Notes under the pieces: generated by a model
What the model was told of the DNA's origin: nothing
The model's database searches: none
Seen by the model: the letters and a program-made list of their open reading frames with translations, nothing else
In this document: positions 1 through 5,275 of the stretch, one piece after another
Position numbering within the stretch: the stretch's first letter is position 1
Layout: every line of letters starts with the position of its first letter
Made by a program: the position numbers and the translations under genes
Assembly (NCBI GenBank): GCA_016280525.1
Contig: JAEEGW010000273.1
Span: 1-5,275 of the forward strand
DNA: 5,275 nucleotides
Origin: Clostridiales bacterium
GTDB lineage: Bacteria; Bacillota; Clostridia; Oscillospirales; CAG-272
Direction of reading: 5' to 3'

Positions 1-31
1 CGCATAAAAGCTTTTTTGTTTTCCCTCTCAT
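1..31 (-). CDS. Possible start of a further minus-strand gene (partial, runs off left edge)
   Basis: Reading leftward, an ATG at 31-29 opens a frame that begins M-R-G-K-T-K-K-L-L-C and stays open to the window edge. The basic start followed by hydrophobic residues would fit the beginning of a signal peptide, but ten codons are too few to identify anything. A purine-rich GCAGGGA lies six bases upstream and is only a moderate ribosome binding site. It would be the third gene of the minus-strand operon, 95 bases after the second deacetylase. A second in-frame ATG (5-3) could be the true start. The gap contains no obvious terminator. The call rests on position and start context only. Confidence 0.35.
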   Translation of the reverse strand, partial: MRGKTKKLLC

Positions 32-126
32 AATAGTTCCCTGCCGTTTTTTATATTTTGTCCATTACTTTAAATTCATATTCGTGCGGTATCCCGCCTG
101 ATTATGATTTGACAGAGGGCTTTGTT

Positions 127-804
127 TTATCCGATGAAAAATGATGCTGTCTCGCCTATATCTGCCTTGTGACGCAGAAGCTCTGTCACCGTAACGAGTT
201 CGTAGCTTTGCGATTTCAGATACGGTATAATTTCACACAAAACGTCGGGCGTGGGCGACGGCGGAACTATATAATCGTGGAACAAAATAACCGAGCCGTT
301 TTTTACGTTATTTTTTATATTTTCTATAATCTTTTCTTTATCCGTATGCGCCCAGTCGCGCGTGTCTACGGTCCACAAGACCGTAGATTTTCCGGCTTTT
401 TTTATTATCCCGTCTAATCTGCCGTTATGCTTTCCCTCGGGCGGGCGGAACAGCTTCGGTATCTCACCCGTAATTTTGCAGATTATGTCATCCGCTTTTT
501 TTATATCGTCGTACAGCGCGTTTATATTCTTTTCATTCAAATGAAAATGAGTATAGGTGTGGTTTCCTATCTCAAATCCGAGGTCGTATTCGGCGCGGAC
601 GAGCTCCGGGTATCTCTCAGCGTTTTCGCCAACGACGAAGAACGTCGCCGCCGCTTCGTTTTCATAAAGTATTTTTAAGATCTGCGGCGTGTATTTCGGA
701 TGCGGTCCGTCGTCAAACGTCAGCGCAATATACTTGACCGGCTTTTTTATATTTACGGACAAAACGGATAAAAACAGGGCGAGCAGGACGGATAAAACTT
801 TCAT
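127..804 (-). CDS. Polysaccharide deacetylase family protein (NodB/CE4 fold), probably secreted or membrane-anchored
   Basis: This 225-residue protein is a carbohydrate esterase family 4 (NodB homology) deacetylase, a family that removes N-acetyl groups from peptidoglycan or chitin-like glycans using a divalent metal. All family motifs are visible: TFDDGPH at residues 29-35 (D31 the likely base, D32 a metal ligand), HTYTH at 82-86 (two metal histidines), FRPPEG at 119-124, the VDTRDW segment at 146-151, and ILFHD at 173-177 with catalytic H176. A hydrophobic N-terminal stretch (residues 3-17) suggests a signal peptide or anchor. I chose the start at 804 rather than an in-frame ATG at 849. The stretch from there begins with a basic residue and hydrophobic core, a GGAG site lies five bases upstream, and the ATG overlaps the stop of the preceding pdaA-like gene (ATGA). 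Unlike its neighbour it keeps the full DD pair, so it is not a second PdaA. Its substrate is unknown; cortex or vegetative peptidoglycan is most likely. Confidence 0.9.
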   Translation of the reverse strand: MKVLSVLLALFLSVLSVNIKKPVKYIALTFDDGPHPKYTPQILKILYENEAAATFFVVGENAERYPELVRAEYDLGFEIGNHTYTHFHLNEKNINALYDDIKKADDIICKITGEIPKLFRPPEGKHNGRLDGIIKKAGKSTVLWTVDTRDWAHTDKEKIIENIKNNVKNGSVILFHDYIVPPSPTPDVLCEIIPYLKSQSYELVTVTELLRHKADIGETASFFIG

Positions 805-1547
805 AAAAGCTCCGTAAGACTGCCGAAGCGAAAGCCCGTATTCTCCCACTCCGTAAGCAGTCTGTCAAGTATATCGGCGTTTGTTTCTGACGTGGGATGA
901 AGCAGGATTATCTCGCCGTTATGCGTGTTGTCAAGTATCAGCTTTATAGCGTACTCCGGCGACGGCTGTTTGCTGTTGTCCCAGTCCGCGTATGCAAAGC
1001 TCCAGAAAACCGTTTTATATCCGAGCTTTGATACGTTGTCAAGCAGCGTGCGGCTGAAATTCCCCTCCGGCGGCCGGAAGAGTTTTGCCATCGTATACCC
1101 GGTAAGCTCGTTATACAGTTTTTCAAGCCCGTAAAGCTCCGCTTCACATTCAGAAAGTGTCATATTCGCCATATTTTTATGGCACATGGAATGGTTTGCG
1201 ACGGTGTGGCCGTGCTCTGCCATTTTAATTATAAGAGCAGTATTTCTGCGTATTATATTTTCCAAGACGAAAAAAGTACCTTTCGCGTTGTGTTTGTCAA
1301 GCGTGTCGACTATCCGCTCAACGTTTCCGTTTTCATACCCGGCGTCAAAGGTAAGATAGATCACTTTTTCATCGGGCCCGAGACAGCAGGCGTTATATTC
1401 CGTTATATATTTAAGCCCGGCGTCAAGCTCAGGTCTTTTATGCTCTTTTTTTCTCATTATATAAAATCCCGTACATTCCGCCGCGGCCGACTGAAAAAGC
1501 GAAAGCACAAGAAATATAGTTGTGATTACGGTTAGACTTTTTTTCAT
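801..1547 (-). CDS. pdaA: PdaA-like peptidoglycan N-acetylmuramic acid deacetylase (muramic delta-lactam formation)
   Basis: This 248-residue protein resembles PdaA, which deacetylates N-acetylmuramic acid in the spore cortex so that muramic delta-lactam can form. Delta-lactam is the mark recognised by germination lytic enzymes. The PdaA hallmarks are present: a YLTFDAGYENG segment at residues 64-74, where the usual second Asp is Ala69, leaving D68 as likely catalytic base; NHSMCH at 118-123 with H119 and H123 as metal ligands; FRPPEGNFS at 157-165; WSFAYADW at 182-189; and LLHPTSETNA at 215-224 with catalytic H217. An N-terminal signal peptide is clear (basic KK, hydrophobic core 5-20, possible cleavage after AAA near 23). 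The length is close to that of Bacillus PdaA. The start at 1547 has a near-perfect AAGGAGG six to seven bases upstream. It heads a minus-strand operon with the second deacetylase. The family call is firm; the exact delta-lactam role follows from the motifs. Confidence 0.9.
   Translation of the reverse strand: MKKSLTVITTIFLVLSLFQSAAAECTGFYIMRKKEHKRPELDAGLKYITEYNACCLGPDEKVIYLTFDAGYENGNVERIVDTLDKHNAKGTFFVLENIIRRNTALIIKMAEHGHTVANHSMCHKNMANMTLSECEAELYGLEKLYNELTGYTMAKLFRPPEGNFSRTLLDNVSKLGYKTVFWSFAYADWDNSKQPSPEYAIKLILDNTHNGEIILLHPTSETNADILDRLLTEWENTGFRFGSLTELL
810..813 (-). promoter_or_regulatory. Ribosome binding site deciding the start of the second deacetylase
   Basis: On the minus strand GGAG sits five bases before the ATG at 804-802, inside the last codons of the upstream pdaA-like gene. 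With the ATGA stop/start overlap at 801-804, it supports translational coupling and selects 804 over the upstream in-frame ATG at 849. Confidence 0.65.
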
Positions 1548-1552
1548 TTCAT

Positions 1553-1559
1553 CCTCCTT
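1553..1559 (-). promoter_or_regulatory. Strong Shine-Dalgarno site of the pdaA-like gene
   Basis: On the minus strand AAGGAGG lies five bases upstream of the ATG at 1547. It is an almost perfect anti-16S match and fixes the start immediately before a typical signal peptide. Confidence 0.8.
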
Positions 1560-1593
1560 GTTTATTTATTCTGCGCGGATACAGTGATTTAAA

Positions 1594-1625
1594 CCGCAGA
1601 AGATTTTTTCATTTGCGGCTTTTTT
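1594..1625 (+). terminator. Terminator-like hairpin followed by T-run in the divergent intergenic region
   Basis: Bases 1594-1600 pair with 1612-1618: five Watson-Crick pairs CCGCA/TGCGG, then one G-T and one A-T pair, with an 11-base loop. A run of six T follows at 1620-1625. In the plus direction this has the form of a weak rho-independent terminator, but no plus-strand gene lies upstream of it. It could insulate the downstream operon from antisense transcripts. On the minus strand the same inverted repeat falls in the presumed leader of the pdaA-like transcript. The stem is short and the loop large, so function is uncertain. Confidence 0.35.
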
Positions 1626-1650
1626 ATGCAATCTTTTTCCGTGTTTTTCA
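1622..1650 (-). promoter_or_regulatory. Candidate sporulation-type promoter for the deacetylase operon
   Basis: On the minus strand TGAAAA (1650-1645) is followed after 16 bases by CATAAAA (1628-1622). This is loosely like the forespore sigma-G pattern (TGAATA-type -35, CATACTA-type -10), with one mismatch in each box. Bacillus pdaA is known to be sigma-G dependent, which makes the match attractive. The region is AT-rich and chance matches are likely. Transcription would start near 1615, giving a leader of roughly 70 bases that contains the hairpin. Confidence 0.25.
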
Positions 1651-1656
1651 TAAAAT
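1629..1656 (+). promoter_or_regulatory. Candidate sigma-E-like promoter for the plus-strand cortex-lytic operon
   Basis: CATAAAAT at 1649-1656 matches seven of eight positions of the mother-cell sigma-E -10 pattern CATACAAT. A partial -35-like CAATCTT lies 13 bases upstream (1629-1635), slightly short of the usual spacing. The start point would fall near 1663, about 14 bases before the ribosome binding site. Clostridial sleC genes are reported to be made in the mother cell under sigma-E, which fits. The identification is by eye and the -35 is weak. Confidence 0.3.
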
Positions 1657-1662
1657 GAAAAA
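1644..1662. repeat. Perfect 8-bp inverted repeat with 3-base spacer (possible operator)
   Basis: TTTTTCAT at 1644-1651 and ATGAAAAA at 1655-1662 are exact reverse complements separated by AAA. The palindrome covers the candidate plus-strand -10 box and the candidate minus-strand -35 box, so a dimeric regulator bound here could affect both divergent operons. It is AT-rich and could be chance; no regulator is identified. Confidence 0.4.
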
Positions 1663-1676
1663 TGACATATATAGCG

Positions 1677-1683
1677 AAAGGAG
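1677..1683 (+). promoter_or_regulatory. Ribosome binding site of the first plus-strand gene
   Basis: AAAGGAG lies six bases before the ATG at 1690. It decides between two nearby ATG triplets: the one at 1686-1688 is out of frame and too close to the site. Confidence 0.75.
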
Positions 1684-1689
1684 ATATGA

Positions 1690-2118
1690 ATGGCAGAACA
1701 GACAGGTTTCATAACCGTAAACGTCACGACCGCCGCCGGGTCGGCTCCGGTGCCGGGCGCGGAGGTGATGATATCACAGATAACGGGCGGCGGGGACACG
1801 GTAATATACAGATACATAACGGATGAAAGCGGACAGACGCCGCTGTCGGAGCTGCAGACGGCGGAGCTTTCAAATTCATTATCGTCAGCGTCCGCAGGTC
1901 CCGATTATACTCTGTATAACGTGACCGTGACGTCAGCCGGATATTATCCGCTCGTGAGTTTAAATATTCCTGTATTTACCGGAATAACGTCAAGACAGCC
2001 GATGGTGCTGATACCGCTTACGGCTTCAAGCGACGCGGGAACTAACGAATACGTGCCGGACTGCGCGCCGTATAAAGGCGGCTGCGGTCAGGTATCTGAA
2101 AAAGGAGGTCCGCGATGA
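1690..2118 (+). CDS. Hypothetical protein with a transthyretin/carboxypeptidase-regulatory-like beta domain; first gene of a SleC-like operon
   Basis: This 142-residue protein has no signal peptide or membrane segment. Residues 6-110 alternate short beta-like stretches with a pattern typical of carboxypeptidase-regulatory or transthyretin-like folds: an initial GFITVNV strand, a P-V-P-G-A-E-V turn-strand (about 20-26), a T-D-E-S-G-Q-T-P segment (about 44-51) and a YNVTVTSAGYYP strand (about 77-88). That fold usually acts as a structural or binding module, so no enzymatic role is proposed. The tail is polar and carries a cysteine pair (C125, C132). The start has a strong AAAGGAG site. The last codons (K-G-G-P-R) contain the AAAGGAGG ribosome binding site of the next gene, and the stop overlaps its ATG, implying coupled production. 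By context it may correspond to an N-terminal module that sits on the same chain in SleC-type proteins; this is inference. The gene is surely real, but its function is unknown. Confidence 0.8.
   Translation: MAEQTGFITVNVTTAAGSAPVPGAEVMISQITGGGDTVIYRYITDESGQTPLSELQTAELSNSLSSASAGPDYTLYNVTVTSAGYYPLVSLNIPVFTGITSRQPMVLIPLTASSDAGTNEYVPDCAPYKGGCGQVSEKGGPR
2101..2118 (+). promoter_or_regulatory. Ribosome binding site and ATGA stop/start overlap coupling the first and second plus-strand genes
   Basis: AAAGGAGG at 2101-2108 is followed six bases later by ATG at 2115-2117. The preceding gene stops with TGA at 2116-2118, sharing two bases with this ATG. The strong internal site means the second gene can initiate itself and also by termination-reinitiation. 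Confidence 0.75.
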
Positions 2119-3527
2119 ACGAGCTTTTGCCCGTGATACCAGAAAAGATAACCGTTCATTTAGGCGCTTCGTCAAACAAAAACGCGGAAAACGTGACTGT
2201 GGATTTTCCGGACTATATAAAAAACTGTGCGAGCTGTGAGATATACCCGACCTGGCCGGACGCGTCCATACGCGCAAACGTATACGCTATTATCTCCTTT
2301 GCGATGAACAGGATATATACGCAATACTACAGAACAAGAAATTTTGATTTTGACATTACGAACAACACCGCAGAGGATCAGTCGTACATACGCGGTCACG
2401 CGTATTACGATACGATAAGCTACGTTGTTGACGAGATATTCAACTCGTATATCAAAAGGTCCGGCAGCGTTGAGCCGCTTTTCGCCGCGTACTGCAACGG
2501 CACTACAACAACGTGCAGCGGGCTTTCACAGTGGGGCACGGTAACTTTAGCGCAGAACGGATACACGGCTTACGGCATTTTGAGATACTATTACGGGGAC
2601 AATATCGAAATAGTTGAAAACGCGCCGGTCGGCGAGCTTCGCATGGCGGAACCGCCCATGCCGCTGCGCGTCGGCGTTGCGGACGACGCCGTGCGGTTCG
2701 TAAGCCTGCGGCTGAACAGGATAGGGCGAAATTATCCCGCCATACCGAAGATCTCAAACGTATCATATATTTTCACGCAGGAAACCGAGGCAGCGGTGCG
2801 GGAATTCCAGCGGATATTCGGGCTGACGCAGAACGGCACGGTGGATCAGAGCACGTGGTTCAGGATCCAGTTCATTTACAACGGGATAAAACGGCTGAAC
2901 GAAGTGGAAAGCGAGGGACTTTCGCTTGACGAGGTGTCGCTGCAGCTTCCGTCCGTTTTATATCCCGGCGAGACCGGCATAATGGTAAGCGTGCTGCAAT
3001 ACTATCTGAACACTATCTCACTATACTATATCGAAGTGCCCGAGGTTTTCCCGGACGGCATATACGGACCGCAGACGGAAGAAGCGATAAGAGCGGTACA
3101 GGGACTTTTCGCACTTGAGCAGACGGGCATACTTGACAGGCAGACTTTGTTTGCGATATACGACGTTTATTTAGGTCTGACGGAGAGCATAGACGAAGCG
3201 GACGTCACGGTCGCCGCGCCGTACGGCGGTCAGCTTCTGACGGTCGGCTCGTCCGGAGGCGACGTAAGACGGCTGCAATATTATATCAGCGTTATTTCGT
3301 CGGTTTACGAGGATATAACCGTACCGGAGATCACCGGTGAATACGACGCCGACACGGAAGCGTCGGTATCGCAGCTGCAGGAGATTTTCGGAATAACCGT
3401 AACGGGTATAACCGGACCTATAACGTGGGACGCGATAACGGGCGAATACGAGCTTATATCCGACGGAGACAGATACAACAGCGGTCAGTACGGAGGCGAT
3501 ATTTACGGCACGGAGGATTCGGTATGA
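2115..3527 (+). CDS. SleC-like spore cortex-lytic protein: SpoIID-type domain plus three peptidoglycan-binding repeats
   Basis: This 470-residue protein probably cleaves or remodels cortex peptidoglycan. Residues about 5-172 resemble the SpoIID/SleC lytic-transglycosylase domain. A C-E-I-Y-P-T-W-P stretch at 41-48 aligns with the SpoIID region carrying its essential Glu, making E42 the candidate catalytic residue. The GLSQWG motif at 136-141 and the following GYTAYGILRYYYGD (149-162) match the SpoIID end signature (SQ-x-G, then IL-x-x-YY). Cysteines C38, C41, C127 and C134 lie in this domain. Three repeats of the peptidoglycan-binding type follow at about 183-258, 279-356 and 371-448. Each has an LQ/L-x-x-Y helix start, a G-x-Y/T-x-x-T-E-x-A-V middle and a T-G-x-x-x-x-x-T-W/L end. 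The tail is rich in Gly, Tyr and Asp. There is no signal peptide. In clostridia, SleC is stored as an inactive precursor and activated by Csp proteases at germination; no Csp gene is in the window. A structural rather than lytic role cannot be excluded. Confidence 0.85.
   Translation: MNELLPVIPEKITVHLGASSNKNAENVTVDFPDYIKNCASCEIYPTWPDASIRANVYAIISFAMNRIYTQYYRTRNFDFDITNNTAEDQSYIRGHAYYDTISYVVDEIFNSYIKRSGSVEPLFAAYCNGTTTTCSGLSQWGTVTLAQNGYTAYGILRYYYGDNIEIVENAPVGELRMAEPPMPLRVGVADDAVRFVSLRLNRIGRNYPAIPKISNVSYIFTQETEAAVREFQRIFGLTQNGTVDQSTWFRIQFIYNGIKRLNEVESEGLSLDEVSLQLPSVLYPGETGIMVSVLQYYLNTISLYYIEVPEVFPDGIYGPQTEEAIRAVQGLFALEQTGILDRQTLFAIYDVYLGLTESIDEADVTVAAPYGGQLLTVGSSGGDVRRLQYYISVISSVYEDITVPEITGEYDADTEASVSQLQEIFGITVTGITGPITWDAITGEYELISDGDRYNSGQYGGDIYGTEDSV
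3512..3527 (+). promoter_or_regulatory. Ribosome binding site and ATGA overlap fixing the start of the repeat-only gene
   Basis: GGAGG at 3512-3516 lies seven bases before the ATG at 3524-3526, which overlaps the TGA (3525-3527) of the SleC-like gene. This favours 3524 over an in-frame ATG at 3425, whose extra 33 residues would be a basic, Arg-rich shadow of the upstream gene. Confidence 0.75.
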
Positions 3528-4051
3528 ACGGATATGACGACAAAGAATACATAAGCCAGCTGCAGAATTATCTTTATTATATTTCATTAAAAGACGCGGC
3601 GATACCGCGTATCGTCCCGGACGGGATATACGGCAAACAGACGAGAAACGCCGTTTCCGCATTTCAGAAAGCGCACGGACTGAAAATAACCGGCGACGCG
3701 GATATAAAAACGTGGGAGGCGATAAAAGCCGACTACGATATGATCATGCAGGGTTGTGAGGCGCCGGATAAATTAAGCGTATTTCCGGGCGGAAGATATA
3801 CGGTATATCTTAACGAGAAAAGCGATACCGTATCTTTTATACAGCTCGTTCTAATATGTCTTAATGCTGAATACAGATTTGACGGCGAAATTTACGTAAC
3901 TGGTATATATAACGAAAACGACGCGGCGGCGGTAAAAAAACTGCAGAAAATACACGGTTTGAAGCAGACCGGGAACGTGGACTGCGTTACGTGGAACTGT
4001 ATGGCGACGGATTTCGGAATGTATACCGCAGTATCCGAATATAAGCGCTGA
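3524..4051 (+). CDS. Small protein consisting of two peptidoglycan-binding repeats
   Basis: This 175-residue protein contains two repeats of the same peptidoglycan-binding type as those in the preceding SleC-like protein, and essentially nothing else. Repeat one (about residues 8-73) is a good match, with an LQNYLYYIS helix, PDGIYGKQT, an AVSAFQKAHGL helix and a KTWEAI end. Repeat two (about 80-165) is more divergent but keeps VTGIYNENDAAAVKKLQ, GLKQTGNVD and VTWN. There is no signal peptide, membrane segment or catalytic domain. It is translationally coupled to the SleC-like gene, so the two are probably made together. It may bind the cortex as an accessory, stabilise the enzyme, or be the detached C-terminal end of a once longer protein. 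No enzymatic activity is proposed. Confidence 0.85.
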   Translation: MNGYDDKEYISQLQNYLYYISLKDAAIPRIVPDGIYGKQTRNAVSAFQKAHGLKITGDADIKTWEAIKADYDMIMQGCEAPDKLSVFPGGRYTVYLNEKSDTVSFIQLVLICLNAEYRFDGEIYVTGIYNENDAAAVKKLQKIHGLKQTGNVDCVTWNCMATDFGMYTAVSEYKR

Positions 4052-4085
4052 TATAAGGCGATAATTACAAAAAAAGGCAGAATTT

Positions 4086-5275
4086 ATGAGGCGATTTACC
4101 GCGGCCGCAAAGTCGGTCTTGAACAAGGCAAAGGAACTGTCAGCGTTATCCGGCTGCCCTTTCACGGGCTCGGAACACGTGCTTTTTTCTATGCTCGGTT
4201 TTCCGGACTGTATAGCGTACAAACTGCTTACCGCGCGCGGGATGAGCGAGCAGAGCGTCAAAAAGCTTTTGCCGTCCGCTCTGCCTTTTTCTTCACGCGT
4301 GGACGGCGGGGCGGGATATTCCGTAAGACTGCGGCATATATTGGAAAATTCAGCCGAGCAAGCGTGCCGTCACGGAAGCAACGAGATAGGGACGGAGCAT
4401 CTGCTCCTCTCCATTATATCCGAGGACGAATGTGCCGCCGCGCGTATCATAACGGGTCACGGTATAAAACTCTCCGAGATTTTCTCGGACGTTACCTCCG
4501 TCATAGGCTGCAGGAGCGTGCAGAGGGGCAGACGGAAAGAAAAAGAACCCGGATACTTAAAGCAGTACGGCAGAGACCTGTGCGCTCTGTACGAGGAAAA
4601 TAAGCTGTTTCCGTGCATCGGCAGAAATGAAGAATGCGAGAGGGTACTGCGTATTCTGTGTCGCAGAACGAAAAACAATCCCTGCCTTTTAGGAGAAGCC
4701 GGCGTCGGCAAGACCGCCGTCGCGGAAGGTGTGGCGGCGCTTATATCGGACGGTAACGTGCCGCAGGCGCTTTACGGAAAAACGATTATTTCCGTTGATA
4801 TTGCGTCCGTTTTGGCAGGATCGAAATACCGCGGGGATTTTGAAGAGCGCTTCCGCGGGATAATAAACGAATGTACGGAGCGCGGCGACGTTATACTGTT
4901 TATCGACGAGCTGCACATGCTTTCGGGCGCAGGCGCGGCGGAGGGCGCGATAGACGCGGCGAACATAATAAAACAGCCTCTCGGCAGAGGCGAAATTTCG
5001 GTCATAGGCGCTACGACTTTTTCCGAATACGAAAAATATATAGAATCCGACCCGGCGCTTTGCCGAAGATTTCAGCCCGTTATGATAAAGGAGCCGGGCG
5101 GCGCGCTTGCAGAAAAGATGCTTACGGGCATACGGCCGGTACTTGAAAAGCACCACGGCGTTATAATAACGGACGGCGCGGTAAACGCCGCGGTGCAGCT
5201 TTCACAGCGGTATATAAAAAACAGATATCTGCCGGACAAAGCGATAGATCTTTTGGACGAATCGTCGTCCGGACG
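4086..5275 (+). CDS. ATP-dependent Clp protease ATP-binding subunit, ClpA/ClpC type (3' end cut off by the window)
   Basis: The frame is open from ATG 4086 to the window edge, giving 396 complete codons. It covers the N-domain and most of the first AAA+ ring domain of an Hsp100 unfoldase, which feeds proteins to ClpP using ATP. Two Clp_N-type repeats are recognisable but divergent (about residues 4-38, with G-S-E-H-V-L-F, and 80-115, with G-T-E-H-L-L-L). A linker leads to the AAA+ module. Walker A GEAGVGKT is at 203-210, a K-Y-R-G-D-F-E-E-R-F pore-loop segment near 242-251, Walker B VILFIDELH at 269-277 (D274, E275), sensor-1 VIGATT at 306-311 and arginine-finger RRF at 327-329. LPDKAIDLLDE closes the fragment. 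An in-frame stop at 4062 and a weak AAGG site (4074-4077) support the start. It lies 34 bases after the repeat-only gene with no visible terminator, so it is probably in the same operon. The ClpC middle domain and second ring lie outside, so ClpC versus another Clp class is undecided. Cysteines are unusually numerous (12). Confidence 0.92.
   Translation, partial: MRRFTAAAKSVLNKAKELSALSGCPFTGSEHVLFSMLGFPDCIAYKLLTARGMSEQSVKKLLPSALPFSSRVDGGAGYSVRLRHILENSAEQACRHGSNEIGTEHLLLSIISEDECAAARIITGHGIKLSEIFSDVTSVIGCRSVQRGRRKEKEPGYLKQYGRDLCALYEENKLFPCIGRNEECERVLRILCRRTKNNPCLLGEAGVGKTAVAEGVAALISDGNVPQALYGKTIISVDIASVLAGSKYRGDFEERFRGIINECTERGDVILFIDELHMLSGAGAAEGAIDAANIIKQPLGRGEISVIGATTFSEYEKYIESDPALCRRFQPVMIKEPGGALAEKMLTGIRPVLEKHHGVIITDGAVNAAVQLSQRYIKNRYLPDKAIDLLDESSSG

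Noticed and set aside
32..126. Short minus-strand frame with a G-I-P-H-E-Y-E-F-K-V-M-D-K-I reading
   Set aside because: It is preceded by a stop with no start codon and has only about 17 codons, so it cannot be a gene on present evidence.
805..849. N-terminal extension of the second deacetylase to an in-frame ATG at 849
   Set aside because: The extra 15 residues lie inside the end of the pdaA-like gene and would precede a typical hydrophobic signal segment. The ATG at 804 has its own GGAG site and an ATGA overlap.
169..1535. Several plus-strand open frames opposite the deacetylases (for example 169-417, 427-678, 1179-1535)
   Set aside because: They lie opposite genes with complete family motifs, lack ribosome binding sites and have no recognisable domain.
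2101..2118. Frameshift breaking a single SleC-like gene into two
   Set aside because: Each junction has a strong ribosome binding site correctly spaced from an ATG and an exact ATGA overlap, which fits designed coupling better than a sequencing error or decay. Relatives would settle it.
2664..3458. The peptidoglycan-binding repeats as a DNA tandem repeat or CRISPR-like array
   Set aside because: Similarity is at protein level only. There are no identical DNA units or regular spacers.
3425..3523. N-terminal extension of the two-repeat protein to ATG 3425
   Set aside because: The 33 added residues are Arg-rich, are an out-of-frame reading of the SleC-like gene and match no repeat. ATG 3524 has GGAGG and an ATGA overlap.
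3171..3662. Minus-strand open frame of 163 codons across the end of the SleC-like gene
   Set aside because: Its Arg/Tyr-rich composition is typical of an antisense shadow, and it overlaps two well-supported plus-strand genes.
4689..5156. Minus-strand open frame of 155 codons opposite the Clp gene
   Set aside because: It lies opposite Walker A, Walker B and sensor-1 coding sequence. It is a shadow of a clearly conserved gene.

Overview
The window looks like chromosomal DNA of a spore-forming member of the Clostridia (Firmicutes/Bacillota). The evidence is a PdaA-type muramic-lactam deacetylase, a SleC-like protein with a SpoIID-type domain and peptidoglycan-binding repeats, a ClpC-type ATPase, and strong AGGAGG-type ribosome binding sites. 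Base composition is moderate in GC, with a marked preference for the isoleucine codon ATA. I cannot assign a genus. No mobile element, CRISPR array, tRNA or rRNA was seen.

Left part (1-1547), minus strand. Reading right to left, a secreted PdaA-like deacetylase starts at 1547. It is followed, through a 4-base stop/start overlap (ATGA at 801-804), by a second polysaccharide deacetylase of the canonical TFDDGPH type. A 95-base gap holds no gene, and a possible third gene may start at 31 and run off the left edge.

Middle (1548-1689). This is a divergent intergenic region of 142 bases. It carries strong Shine-Dalgarno sites on both sides, a perfect 8-bp inverted repeat, a hairpin followed by a T-run, and promoter-like sequences resembling sporulation sigma-factor sites. 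The promoters are inferred by eye only.

Right part (1690-5275), plus strand. Three genes are joined by ATGA overlaps. The first encodes a small beta-rich protein resembling a transthyretin/carboxypeptidase-regulatory-like domain. The second encodes a 470-residue SleC-like protein with an N-terminal SpoIID-type catalytic domain and three peptidoglycan-binding repeats. The third encodes a 175-residue protein made almost only of two more such repeats. After 34 bases a Clp/Hsp100 AAA+ ATPase (ClpA/ClpC type) begins and runs off the right edge.

Taken together, the window appears to be a cortex peptidoglycan locus. The minus-strand genes would modify the glycan (muramic-delta-lactam formation), and the plus-strand genes would bind and cleave cortex glycan, probably during germination. 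The most unusual points are the division of a SleC-like architecture over three translationally coupled genes, the stand-alone peptidoglycan-binding subunit, and the adjacency of a Clp ATPase with a divergent N-domain.
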